Source: Opitutaceae bacterium TAV5 (GTDB taxonomy: Bacteria; Verrucomicrobiota; Verrucomicrobiia; Opitutales; Opitutaceae). From it: a stretch of 64,000 nt of DNA. The notes under the pieces were generated by a model, which ran no database searches, was not told the DNA's origin, and saw nothing but the letters and a program-made list of their open reading frames with translations. This document shows, in pieces, positions 51,871 through 60,052 of the stretch (its first letter is position 1; each line of letters opens with the position of its first letter). The stretch lies in NCBI GenBank assembly GCA_000242935.3, contig CP007054.1:35832-99831 (forward strand), read 5' to 3'. The translations under genes were made by a program, and so were the position numbers.

Positions 51871-51886
51871 AATTCATAGAACACCC

Positions 51887-52501
51887 ATGAATATCGCGCT
51901 CATTTCCAAAAAGGGGGGACCGGGGAAAACGACGCTCTCCATTCTTCTCAATGAAGCCCTTCTCCAAACCAACCAATCGGTTTCCATCCGTGACTACGAT
52001 GAGCAAGGTTCGGCAAGCAAAGTGCTGCGAATTCTGTGCCAAAATAATGACACGCAAAACATACCCCTTGAAAGCCTGGGGAGCAGGGGAGCTATTCGAA
52101 TATTTGACACGCCTCCCGACCTGACAAGCGCCGCCACCCGTGCAGCCGCGCTGGAGTCGGACGTGATCCTGATTCCGACAAGTCCTGACCCCCTGGACAT
52201 GCAGGAGGTGGAAGAGGCCTACAAATTCGCAACCCGCACAAATCCCAATGCGGTTGTCAGAATCGTGCTCAACAAGGTTCGCGCGAATACCATTCTTGGC
52301 GAAGCAGCAGCCAGTTTTTTGAAACAGATCGGAGAATTGCTCCCGGCAACGCTCAACCTGCGCGAATCCTACAAGCACGCTTCCCTCAAAGGCTGGAACT
52401 CCCTCGACTCCGCCGCCCAGAAAGAACTGCTGAAATTCACCACGGCCGTCACGCTACTTCTGCCGATTGCAGGGGCTGCAACCCAAACGAACCGAAGGTA
52501 G
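51887..52501 (+). CDS. parA: ParA-like partition ATPase
   Basis: I start at 51887 (MNIALISKKGGPGKTT). The 204-aa protein has the ParA Walker A KKGGPGKTT at 8-16, Walker A' (IRDYDEQGSASK) and Walker B-like (IRIFDTPPDLTSAATRAA), without an HTH domain, like type Ib ParA. It would segregate the replicon by moving on the nucleoid. It sits between the iteron array and the small downstream gene, forming a typical parS-parA-parB cassette. The last iteron cluster overlaps the promoter region, so autoregulation is likely. Confidence 0.88.
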   Translation: MNIALISKKGGPGKTTLSILLNEALLQTNQSVSIRDYDEQGSASKVLRILCQNNDTQNIPLESLGSRGAIRIFDTPPDLTSAATRAAALESDVILIPTSPDPLDMQEVEEAYKFATRTNPNAVVRIVLNKVRANTILGEAAASFLKQIGELLPATLNLRESYKHASLKGWNSLDSAAQKELLKFTTAVTLLLPIAGAATQTNRR

Positions 52502-52550
52502 CACTTCTGGAAACTGGTGGAACTTCCGGCATACAATTATCTTACTTCCA

Positions 52551-52964
52551 ATGAGTCTGAAAAAATCGAAATCCAAAAAAGAAGATCTCCTCGCTACACT
52601 CCGGCAGTCTGTGGCTCAACGCACCCAACCTGCTCCAGAAGCCTCAATCCCTCCGGATACACGCACTCCACCGCAACACCATCAGCCGGAACCGGCACCG
52701 GCGTCTTCTGCCGTTCCGCCGTCACCGGCTGCACCAGCCAAATTTAAAAAACAGACCTACACGTCCGCGGTTGGCGGCCTGTACCTCCGCGAAGACGACA
52801 AGCGTATAATCATGGAAAGGAGCACGATTCTGTACTCCAAAAACATCAAACCCTCCAATACACTGATTGTCCGGGCGGCCCTAAGACTGCTTCCGCGTGA
52901 CCATACTTTCATTGAGGCTGTCGAGCAACTTATCCAGGAAGGCAAGCGTCGGGCCAACGACTGA
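52551..52964 (+). CDS. Probable centromere-binding partner of ParA
   Basis: The start at 52551 (MSLKKSKSKKEDLL...) gives 137 residues. The N-terminal 70 are Lys/Pro/Ala-rich and disordered, as in ParG-type proteins that stimulate ParA. The C-terminal part (YTSAVGGLYLREDDKRIIMERSTILYSKNIKPSNTLIVRAALRLL) is a candidate ribbon-helix-helix fold. It follows parA by 50 bases. Binding to the iteron array is predicted from context only. Confidence 0.65.
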   Translation: MSLKKSKSKKEDLLATLRQSVAQRTQPAPEASIPPDTRTPPQHHQPEPAPASSAVPPSPAAPAKFKKQTYTSAVGGLYLREDDKRIIMERSTILYSKNIKPSNTLIVRAALRLLPRDHTFIEAVEQLIQEGKRRAND

Positions 52965-53089
52965 CGATCCCGCATTTCCCCCGGACACCCTCAACCGGCC
53001 ACGGGCAGCCGCAAAACCCAGGCGGCAAGCTTGTCGAATTCAGGATTCAGGGGCACCGGGCAGGGGAGGGGGGAGGCGCTTTCGGGATA

Positions 53090-53305
53090 TCAGGAAGCTT
53101 CTACGCGATCAGGGGAGCCAACTGTCTGCGGCCGGATTTCAAGTACCCCGCCTCTGATCAGATCCATCTCGATACAGCGACGGACATGCCCGGACCAGCT
53201 CAAGCCGAGTGATTTCGCGCGCGCTTCCACCCTCGCTTCGAGTTCCGGGTGAAGGGAAAATCCCTTGGTCTTGGATACGCGTCCGTCTTTCACCGATCTT
53301 CCCAT
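53090..53305 (-). CDS. Ribbon-helix-helix DNA-binding protein
   Basis: Starting at the internal ATG (53305), the 71-aa protein contains TKGFSLHPELEARVEARAKSLGLSWSGHVRRCIEMDL, a good match to the CopG/Arc-like ribbon-helix-helix pattern (strand, helix, SWS-type turn, helix). It is convergent with the par cassette. It could be a copy-number or par regulator, and is an alternative binder of the 8-bp iterons. Confidence 0.6.
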   Translation of the reverse strand: MGRSVKDGRVSKTKGFSLHPELEARVEARAKSLGLSWSGHVRRCIEMDLIRGGVLEIRPQTVGSPDRVEAS

Positions 53306-54009
53306 GCCCGCATAGCAAAGAAGCAAGCCGTCGAAGCAACCCGGTTTTTCTGCCCACGTAAGACTGTTCACCCGGGTAAGGTGAATGCCTGGCCGGACAA
53401 GCAGTTTCCTGCTTAACGGCGGCACCTGGGCTTCGCACCCCGTTTTCCTTTCTTGGCTTTGACCTGGTCCAGGAGATGGGCGGAAGCATGAATTAATTTT
53501 GTCATTGCCTTAAGACATTGGGCGAGGCAGAAGAGAAAGATAATGATGGTTTCCATCCCCTAACTACATTGGTCATTTGGAGGAAATAAGGGTGTTTGCG
53601 GTTTCACACAAACACCCTTGTTAATAATCATTTGCGACGCCTTATCCTCCGGTTTCCTCTTTTCGGGGAAGCCCGACGGGTTCGGCGAATCTGGTAAGTA
53701 AGGGACACCAGATTGCATATTAATTGCAATATTTTACAATGATATCGATAGTAAACATACGCCCCTTAAGGGCCTGCAACGTCCGTAAACCCCGATTTAT
53801 ATAACCTTTTGTTTTACAAAATTTTATAACAAGAAACCGGTTGCCCACACCGAAACCACCCGGGATAGATGAGGGCCTACGATAAAAGGCCTTTTACCGT
53901 GCACCCGGACAACACTGGTAGCTTGCGAACAGGGCAGGGGGGTCGGCCGTTTTTTTATTGAATTATTCGTCTGGCAATCAGCTACACTGATTCCTATCTA
54001 CTGGTATTT
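53306..54009. other. Gene-poor AT-rich segment, possible replication or regulatory region
   Basis: This segment contains no supportable gene. It holds an 11-bp stem (53588-53598 with 53609-53619, AAGGGTGTTTG), a CCCTTAAGGG palindrome near 53763-53772 and a TAAAAGGCCTTTTA palindrome near 53884-53897. AT-rich runs lie at about 53718-53755 and 53795-53835 (TTTTACAAAATTTTATAAC). AT-rich DNA next to par genes could be an origin unwinding site, but RepA lies 9 kb away, so this is uncertain. A TTGAAT/TACACT pair near 53958-53988 may drive the next gene. Confidence 0.35.
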
Positions 54010-54417
54010 ATGCTCACCCAGAAAATTGAGGAACTCACAAATCTTCGGCTGCGTATTGCCCAACTCGGTGCAAGTATCGAGAAGGAACGCACCGCCGAAC
54101 TGTCTGCGCTGCCCGGCCAATATGGTTACGCAAACGTCAACGATTTCATCAAGGCCTTGACTCAGGTTGCCGGCGGCAACCGTGGCAAACGCGCCAAGAA
54201 AACCTTTCCCGCAAATTCGCCCCAAAGTTCCGATGCCAAGAGAACCCGCGCAACGATAACCCCGGAAATCAGGGAGCAGGTAAAGGCTGCCGTCCTCGAG
54301 GGTAAAACCGGCACCGCCATTGCCACCGCGCTCGGCATTTCGGTTCAGAGCGTGCAGAAAATCAAAAAGGCTTTCGGCCTCGTGAATGCTCCGGCCCCTG
54401 GGCCGGCTACCTCCTGA
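54010..54417 (+). CDS. Small DNA-binding protein with HTH
   Basis: The 135-aa protein has an N-terminal coiled coil (EELTNLRLRIAQLGASIEKER), a short LPGQYGYANVNDFIKAL motif, a basic linker and a C-terminal HTH (EIREQVKAAVLEGKTGTAIATALGISVQSVQKIKKAFGL) of the resolvase/Hin type. It might be a nucleoid-type or regulatory protein. The family is not named. Confidence 0.65.
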   Translation: MLTQKIEELTNLRLRIAQLGASIEKERTAELSALPGQYGYANVNDFIKALTQVAGGNRGKRAKKTFPANSPQSSDAKRTRATITPEIREQVKAAVLEGKTGTAIATALGISVQSVQKIKKAFGLVNAPAPGPATS

Positions 54418-54462
54418 TCGCAGACCAGTCTAGCCCGAAGGCTCTTATGATTTTTCCCCGCC

Positions 54463-54490
54463 CCACAGGATTACTTACCGAATCCTGTGG
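54463..54490. terminator. 10-bp perfect hairpin
   Basis: CCACAGGATT (54463-54472) and AATCCTGTGG (54481-54490) enclose an 8-base loop, between the HTH gene and the cassette gene. It has no strong T-run on the plus strand; it may terminate the HTH gene or mark the insertion boundary. Confidence 0.4.
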
Positions 54491-54529
54491 CCAGTGCTGA
54501 TCTTCCTGTTTGGCAGAAAGGAAAACCAA

Positions 54530-54841
54530 ATGACACGAAAACTCAAAGTCGGAGATACCGTTTACACTCCTTGCACATGCTTCAATTCTGGCGAGACGTG
54601 GGTGGAAGAGAAGAAAGTCAAAGAGATTGGCGAAGATTTCATTGTGCTTACTCATGTGGCTACATTGCGCGAGCGCGGCGAGAATCTGGACAGGGAAGAA
54701 GTTACCCACACTGAGCATCGCGGAGACAAGAAACAGCTAGACTATTACTCACGGACCACCGATGAAATCATGAAGGAGGACCGAGAACAGAAGGAATGGT
54801 TGGTGAACCGTTTTCTGGACGACGCGAAGAAATACGGATAA
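54530..54841 (+). CDS. Cassette-borne hypothetical protein
   Basis: The ATG at 54530 has AAAGGA ahead of it. The 103-aa acidic/basic soluble protein begins MTRKLKVGDTVYTPCTCFNSGETW; the first half resembles a small beta-barrel (SH3/KOW-like VGDTVY...IGEDFIVL) and the second half is a charged helix. No family is recognised. Its stop codon abuts an attC-like sequence, and it is shorter and lower in GC than its neighbours, as expected for an integron gene cassette. Confidence 0.55.
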   Translation: MTRKLKVGDTVYTPCTCFNSGETWVEEKKVKEIGEDFIVLTHVATLRERGENLDREEVTHTEHRGDKKQLDYYSRTTDEIMKEDREQKEWLVNRFLDDAKKYG

Positions 54842-54955
54842 ACCGAACAAGGCGCTGCACCCCACGGCTACCCGCGGCTTCGACTCGTGCCGGGAGCGAA
54901 GCGACCAAGCACGAGGCGTGACGCATCTCGCCGTGGGCGAGCCTGGACGTTAGTC
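54842..54955 (+). other. attC-like recombination site
   Basis: It begins ACCGAACAAGGCGCTGCAC and ends GCCTGGACGTTAGTC, the usual edges of a class of attC sites (YAACAAGGCGCTGCAC ... GACGTTAG). The 114-base interior contains further inverted repeats. The outer 7-mers pair at only four of seven positions, so it may be degenerate. No integrase gene lies in the window. Confidence 0.45.
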
Positions 54956-55237
54956 CGACTTGGCCTTTTTCAAGGCAGCCATGCTTTCCCTGGTTTTGCC
55001 CATCTCTTCGATAATTGCCTCCGCGTGGACCAGAAGCTGGCCTCCGGCCTCCGTGATCGTGACGGTCCGGCCAAGGCGATTGAACAACGTTACTCCGAGA
55101 TCCCTTTCGAGCCCGGCGATCGCGTGGCTGATGGCCGATTGCGTGAGATGAAGTTCTCTGGCGGTTACCGTAAAACTGAGAACCCGGCAGAGAGTGTGGA
55201 AGGCGAGGAGCTTTTTGCTATCGATAATCTGCTGCAT
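54950..55237 (-). pseudogene. Truncated LysR-family regulator (HTH only)
   Basis: The 95 residues are a good LysR N-terminal domain (LLAFHTLCRVLSFTVTARELHLTQSAISHAIAGLERDLGVTLFNRLGRTVTITEAG). The usual 200-residue effector domain is absent. The frame ends inside the attC-like GTTAGTC, so the remainder was probably lost when the cassette or its site arrived. Confidence 0.75.
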
Positions 55238-55260
55238 AACTATAGATTGTAACAGGTATT

Positions 55261-55758
55261 TCAGGACAACTCAAGAGTGTGGCGGGGCTGGCTGATCCCC
55301 GAAAGTGCAAGCTCTCTGGCTTGAGATGAATTTCGGGGAATATGAACTCCCGCATTTGTCGCCAGCCAGACAAATCGCCGGCTTTCCGGACTGCGTCGGG
55401 TAAGGCGGTCAAGGTCTCTGCCATCGCTGGCAAGCCAACTTCTGAGAGCCGCCAGCTTCCCGAGCATCTCGCCGACGTTGCTGGTTGCTGCAGGATGGAC
55501 CTCAACCCATATAGCCTGCTCGTTGTTTCCGCGTTCATCGGAAGGTTTGAAACCGATGCCATAATCCCACAGCTTTTTGTCCCGAAATCGGGGGTGACCG
55601 GAAAATGTAGTGTCAAAGTTGATACTGCCGGTAATTCTCCCCCTGCCTTTGCGAACAGTGATCAGCGAGGTGTGTTTGCTTTCCAGTGCTTTCAATCCTT
55701 CGCGGTATGCTGAGCGAATAGGTTCGGCCGAGGCCTCGACGGCATTTTTAAATGTCAT
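55261..55758 (-). CDS. Partner protein of the AAA ATPase
   Basis: A 165-aa soluble protein (KALESKHTSLITVRKGRGRITGSINFDTTF...), 3 bases after the ATPase gene and certainly co-transcribed. No family is recognised. Two-gene units of a DNA-repair-type ATPase with a small partner are often phage-defence or plasmid-competition modules (PARIS and Septu, for example), but this partner lacks a visible nuclease motif. Confidence 0.55.
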   Translation of the reverse strand: MTFKNAVEASAEPIRSAYREGLKALESKHTSLITVRKGRGRITGSINFDTTFSGHPRFRDKKLWDYGIGFKPSDERGNNEQAIWVEVHPAATSNVGEMLGKLAALRSWLASDGRDLDRLTRRSPESRRFVWLATNAGVHIPRNSSQARELALSGISQPRHTLELS

Positions 55759-55761
55759 GGA

Positions 55762-56943
55762 TCAGGGGTGCGATGAACGGTTGACGACAGACGCGACGAC
55801 GTCGCCCACATGGCTGGAAAATCCGGTAAGTCCACCCCACCCGGATTCCTCTGGCGAGTTGGCACCGGGGTCGAGGCTGGAAATATCGCGCACGGTTCCT
55901 TCCCGGTTGAAAAAGAAGACCCGATAGTCCTTTGCCAGAGCCGCCTTGGCGATTGCCTTCGTGGGATTGTTCGAGGGGAGATGGAACAGCTTCAAAACGT
56001 CCGAAGGCTTCCCGCTGTTCTTCTGGATGACCTTGATCGCCCACACCAGATCCAGGATGTGCGGTGAATGGGTGGAGAGGCAGACACGATAACCGCGCCT
56101 CAACAGGTCAAGCACGACAGCAAAAGTGGCGGAGATGGCATCGGGATGAAGTCCCATCTCGGGTTCCTCGATGACGACCCACTCCAGCGAATCGCGACGC
56201 GAAACCCGGGTTGGCGGCATCAACCAGTAAAATCCCAGCAGGAGCGGAACGAATTCACGCTGGCCGGCGGACCAGACGAGGTAGGGCAATGGCTTCTTCC
56301 CTTGCGCCGAATCCAGGACAATGCGACGCAGGGAACTGCTGTTGTCACTTCTCAATTTGAAACCGCCAAAGATATTATCAATTATGCCCCTCCGCAGGGA
56401 AGCGTTCAGCCTTTTGGCCTGCGGGAACAACTGTGGATTGAGGCCGAATTCCCCTTGCACAAGCTGGTTGATACGCTCGGAAAATTCACGCAGGCAGAAC
56501 GGGTCGCCTGCCTTGAAATCCATGAACGGCCGCGTCTGGCCGTCTCGCAGGCTCATCACGCGCTGGGCGGGAATAAAAAACATCCGCTCTCTTTGAGGTT
56601 CCCCGCGAGGAGGGGCGGCTCCTCCGCTGATTATAAGCTGGAAGGGTATTGCCCGGCGGTTAACGTACACCTTGCCTTGTGGATGCAATATCCCGGACAT
56701 GCCTTCTCCGAGGTAGAGGTCCAAAAACCTCGCCGCGAAAGGAAGGTATAAAGTCCCAAAGCGGGCAAACTCTTGCCGAATGACAGGGGCATCAACCGTC
56801 AGTTTGAGCAGTTGCAAAAAAATGCTTTTCCCGGTGGCTTGGGGGCCGACGAGCACCGTAAGATCTCCAAAGTCAACCGCTGCATCCTTAAGCTGGCCGA
56901 AATTTCTGAGGCGAAGGCGTCTGATAATGGGATGGTTTGGCAT
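55762..56943 (-). CDS. AAA ATPase (OLD/RecF-like, AAA_21 type)
   Basis: The 393-aa protein has the ABC-type ATPase layout: Walker A GPQATGKSIF at 32-41, a degenerate signature region (WSAGQREFVPLL), Walker B VVIEEPEMGLHPD and a His switch (CLSTHSPHILDL). It has no long coiled coil and no Toprim domain, so it is the short AAA_21/AAA_15 type often found with a toxin or nuclease partner. Together with the downstream 165-aa gene it may be a defence module. Orientation opposes the relaxase gene. Confidence 0.75.
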   Translation of the reverse strand: MPNHPIIRRLRLRNFGQLKDAAVDFGDLTVLVGPQATGKSIFLQLLKLTVDAPVIRQEFARFGTLYLPFAARFLDLYLGEGMSGILHPQGKVYVNRRAIPFQLIISGGAAPPRGEPQRERMFFIPAQRVMSLRDGQTRPFMDFKAGDPFCLREFSERINQLVQGEFGLNPQLFPQAKRLNASLRRGIIDNIFGGFKLRSDNSSSLRRIVLDSAQGKKPLPYLVWSAGQREFVPLLLGFYWLMPPTRVSRRDSLEWVVIEEPEMGLHPDAISATFAVVLDLLRRGYRVCLSTHSPHILDLVWAIKVIQKNSGKPSDVLKLFHLPSNNPTKAIAKAALAKDYRVFFFNREGTVRDISSLDPGANSPEESGWGGLTGFSSHVGDVVASVVNRSSHP

Positions 56944-56961
56944 TGCTGGGCAGGTTCAGCC

Positions 56962-57020
56962 GCATCCGGGCAGGATGCCAGTCGCAAGTTGAGGCCGGCG
57001 TTGGTGTTTTGTCGATAGCC
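56962..57020 (+). other. Candidate oriT nic region
   Basis: TTGTCGATAGCC at 57009-57020 differs by one base from my recollection of the IncW R388 nic core TTGTCTATAGCC. A GCATCC/GGATGC stem (56962-56978) lies on its 5' side, and the MOBF relaxase gene starts 140 bases on. A second small hairpin (GCAATTC/GAATTGC) is at about 57111-57128. The location and motif fit, but a chance match is possible. Confidence 0.4.
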
Positions 57021-57160
57021 ATCCCATATCGGCGCATGGCGCACGCCGGGCCAAGAAAGTGGGGAGTATCCCTCTCAGGAGAAGGGAAGCGCGACAGAAG
57101 AGCGGGCCTGCAATTCGTTAGAATTGCACTTAGGCGTAAGGTGCGATATGTCAGCCGGCG

Positions 57161-58492
57161 ATGCTCAAAATCCGTGTCATACGGGATGTCGCTTCGCGGG
57201 TGGCCTACCACACCACCGGCAAGGGCCTGACCGACGCCGAGAAGCGGGGCATATGGGCTGGCGACGGCTCCCGCCTCGCCGGCTACACCGACGTTACGGC
57301 CGAATCGCTGGCCGCTGCCCTGACCGGCTACGACATGCAAGGGAGCTACCTTGGCCAACGGCGCAAGCCGAACCGACGCGCCGGCTGGGACGTGGTGCTC
57401 TCTCCACACAAAAGCATCTCGGTTGCCATCCTCTGCCTGCCCCCGCGCATCGCTCAAAAAGTACGCCGGGCATGGGATTCCGCCGTCGCGGCCACAATCT
57501 CCTCGATGGAGTCGCTTGCCTGCCGCACGGACGGGAACTCAGTCGCCGCAACCGGAAACCTGATCGTCGCCTGCTACACGCATGAACGCAGCCGACGCGA
57601 CGACCCGCATGTCCACACCCACTGCATTGTCATGAATGCCACGCTCGATGCCGGGGCAGGTTGGCGCGGCCTCGAACCCGCACCCATTTTTCGAAATAAC
57701 ATGAACCTCGATGGCGTCCTTCAGCACGAGCTGCGCCGGCAACTCGAGATCGAGGGCATTCCCGTCTCGCTCGATCCGAAAGGGCGTGCCCGGCTCCCGA
57801 TGCCGGAGTACATCATTTCCAGGCTGTCCGCCTCGAAACGCGCGATCGATGACGCTATCGGAAATCAGGAGGAGCGAACTCCCGATTCCCTGTCTTCCAT
57901 TCACAGCGTTCCGACGCTGCGAAATCTGCTCAACGACCGGTTGCGACCGCCCAAACGCATGCCGGCAAGACGACCGGCGCAGATGCTTCGCCCCGATGAA
58001 CGCAAGGCCCTGACACGCTCGCTTTCCCCCGGAAAGCCTCCCTCTCCCCCACTTTCTCCTTCCAGCAGGGACATCGCCAAGGCGGCGACCTCACTCTACC
58101 ATCGCGTCACCCTCTGGCCCGTCGCCAAGCGCCTTTTCGCCTGTCTTGTCACCGTTGCCCGCAGCCTTCCGCGCGTTCCTTTCGCGTCAGTGTTGCGCGC
58201 CCTGCCTTTCATTCCGCATCCCCCCAGCCTGTCCGGCACGTTCGCTCCCCCGTTGCTGCTCGCGGAGATCCATTCAAGGCGCAGGGTGGCGCGGCCGGTA
58301 CCCTCGCAGGTCCTCTCCGTCATTGCTGCCAAAAGGAAGAGGGTGAAAAAAACCTCCATCCGCCAAACCGCACGGCACCAGTGGCAAAGATCCCGTGCTG
58401 CCGGCCAGACCACCGTCGCAGCTCCCGGAGCACAACCGGCAGCCACGCCCGCAGCTCGCCCGCCGTCAGGCCGGAAAAGTTCAATGTTATGA
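57161..58492 (+). CDS. MOBF (TrwC/TraI-type) relaxase
   Basis: The 443-aa protein has Tyr16 (as in TraI Y16), the GWDVVLSPHKSISV block near 75-88, and the metal-binding triad H141, H152 and H154, spaced as TraI H146/H157/H159 (THER...HVHTHCIVMN). It nicks and covalently holds the transferred strand. The helicase part that follows in TraI/TrwC is missing: after about 250 the protein is Pro/Arg-rich and disordered. An unwinding activity must come from elsewhere, perhaps the giant helicase. Its TGA lies inside a 10-bp hairpin. Confidence 0.88.
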   Translation: MLKIRVIRDVASRVAYHTTGKGLTDAEKRGIWAGDGSRLAGYTDVTAESLAAALTGYDMQGSYLGQRRKPNRRAGWDVVLSPHKSISVAILCLPPRIAQKVRRAWDSAVAATISSMESLACRTDGNSVAATGNLIVACYTHERSRRDDPHVHTHCIVMNATLDAGAGWRGLEPAPIFRNNMNLDGVLQHELRRQLEIEGIPVSLDPKGRARLPMPEYIISRLSASKRAIDDAIGNQEERTPDSLSSIHSVPTLRNLLNDRLRPPKRMPARRPAQMLRPDERKALTRSLSPGKPPSPPLSPSSRDIAKAATSLYHRVTLWPVAKRLFACLVTVARSLPRVPFASVLRALPFIPHPPSLSGTFAPPLLLAEIHSRRRVARPVPSQVLSVIAAKRKRVKKTSIRQTARHQWQRSRAAGQTTVAAPGAQPAATPAARPPSGRKSSML

Positions 58493-58506
58493 CTTGTGAA
58501 CTTTTC
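58474..58506. terminator. Hairpin over relaxase stop containing the shared 16-mer
   Basis: GAAAAGTTCA (58474-58483) pairs with TGAACTTTTC (58497-58506). The loop and edges hold CAATGTTATGACTTGT (58482-58497), identical over 16 bases to the core of the T4SS promoter-like block at 31954-31969. It may terminate the relaxase message or start a minus-strand antisense RNA. Confidence 0.4.
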
Positions 58507-58757
58507 TGTTGCTATCCGGAAGAGACTCCACAGCCCTCGGAGCATGGTCGCCAAACCGCCCACCGATCCTGCACCGGGCAGGGAGACATCAGGCCCGGAG
58601 CGAAAAAAAAAACCGCCTGCCAGCATCCGAACATCTTTACTCAATCTGGCAGCGGCTGATTCCACAGCCGACAGCCAACTCCCCTTTTCCCTCACCCTGA
58701 ACAAAACTCCCTCTGTTTCGATCGGCTTTTTCACCGATACAGGCAAGGAGATAATCA

Positions 58758-58990
58758 TGCCATACATTCATTTCTCCGCGGGCGTGCGGATGGGCGAAGA
58801 AATGGCCCTCGCTTGCGGCAAGTACGAGATTACCGTCAGGTTCGACGCCGCCAAGGCCTCGGAGCACAAGTGGCAGATCCAGCAGGTCGTCGATGCCCTG
58901 CACAGCCAAACCCTCACCTGGCTGCGACACGATCCGGAGACAGGGCTGACAGTCCATGCTGCGCCGCTGGCAGATGGCGAAGAGGGATGA
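58758..58990 (+). CDS. Hypothetical 77-aa protein
   Basis: AAGGAG lies 8 bases before the ATG at 58758; the frame upstream of it is low-complexity and unlikely to be translated. The product (MPYIHFSAGVRMGEEMALACGKYEITVRFDA...) is small and strand-rich. The family is unknown. Confidence 0.55.
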
Positions 58991-59054
58991 AAGGGCAGGG
59001 GAATCTTTTGGCCGACGGGAAGGGCGGACGACTTCCGTACTATTTTTCTGATAC

Positions 59055-59531
59055 ATGAAACTCCAGGCTTACATTGACGGTATCCGCCGAAAGGATGTTG
59101 AGCGACTCACTCCCGCCATGCGTCAAATGCTCTTCGACACGCGAGACCACGGCGACATGACGCACTCATTGCGAGGGAGGAGTGCTTTTGGTGGAGCGAG
59201 CAGGACTCACGCCACCCTGAAACGGCTCGGCCTGATGGACGGTGACAAACTGACCGACGCGGGCCGCGTCGCCTGTTCGGCCGAGTGGCGGGAAGAGCAA
59301 CCATCACCTTCAATGAACTCGCATACCAAAAATGAACAGCGGCTGCTTGACGCAGCCAGGGAAGTCCTCGCTTCCTGGGAAGCAGGAAACTTGGCCCCCG
59401 CAGTCCGCAACCTGGATTCTGCGGTCAAGGCGTTCCCGGGTGCAAAAACCGCATCACGGCAGACGGCTATCAACGATGTCCTTCTTCCGAAAATCCGTTC
59501 GCCGCAACCTTCCCGCCGGCCGACAGGATAA
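59055..59531 (+). CDS. Hypothetical 158-aa protein
   Basis: A helical N-terminal winged-helix-like part (YIDGIRRKDVERLTPAMRQMLFDTRDHGD...ATLKRLGLMDGDKLTDAGRVA) and a second helical part after 85. A regulatory role is possible; no family is recognised. It lies between the 77-aa gene and UmuD. Confidence 0.5.
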   Translation: MKLQAYIDGIRRKDVERLTPAMRQMLFDTRDHGDMTHSLRGRSAFGGASRTHATLKRLGLMDGDKLTDAGRVACSAEWREEQPSPSMNSHTKNEQRLLDAAREVLASWEAGNLAPAVRNLDSAVKAFPGAKTASRQTAINDVLLPKIRSPQPSRRPTG

Positions 59532-59623
59532 TGATCCGGCCAAATCGTTGATATTTCGCGCCCGGCTTTGGAACCGGCAGTTCTCCGGTTGCTGGCCGTC
59601 CGGTCCCGGGCATGGTGCGCGGC

Positions 59624-60049
59624 ATGCGCGTCATTTCGATTCACAAGGCCGATACCGGGAAAAGCATTCCCCTCCCGCTCATGCTTTCAGGGGTCAAGGC
59701 AGGCTTCCCCTCTCCGGCAGAGGACTACACTGATCGCACCCTCGACCTGAACGAGCATCTGATCCCGCGGCCGTCGGCAACATTTCTGGTCCGTGCCTCG
59801 GGCGAGTCGATGGTCGCCGCCGGCATCCTGGATGGAGCCATTCTCGTGGTTGACCGTTCACTGGAGGCGCGTGACGGCAGCATCGTCGTTGCCCTCGTGG
59901 ACGGTTGTTTCACAGTCAAGCGGCTGCGAACTCGCGGGAACAGTCACACACTGGAGGCAGCCAATCCGGCATATCCCGACATCATGCCCCTTGATGACGA
60001 ATCCCGTATCTGGGGTGTGGTCACATACTCGATCAACAGGATGGGGTGA
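59624..60049 (+). CDS. umuD: UmuD-like SOS protease subunit
   Basis: From the ATG at 59624 (another lies at 59612) the 141-aa protein shows the self-cleavage site A26-G27, catalytic Ser62 (GESM) and Lys99, 37 apart as in E. coli UmuD S60/K97. After RecA-assisted cleavage, UmuD' joins UmuC to form the mutagenic polymerase V. It is immediately followed by umuC (3-base gap). Confidence 0.92.
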   Translation: MRVISIHKADTGKSIPLPLMLSGVKAGFPSPAEDYTDRTLDLNEHLIPRPSATFLVRASGESMVAAGILDGAILVVDRSLEARDGSIVVALVDGCFTVKRLRTRGNSHTLEAANPAYPDIMPLDDESRIWGVVTYSINRMG

Positions 60050-60052
60050 GCG

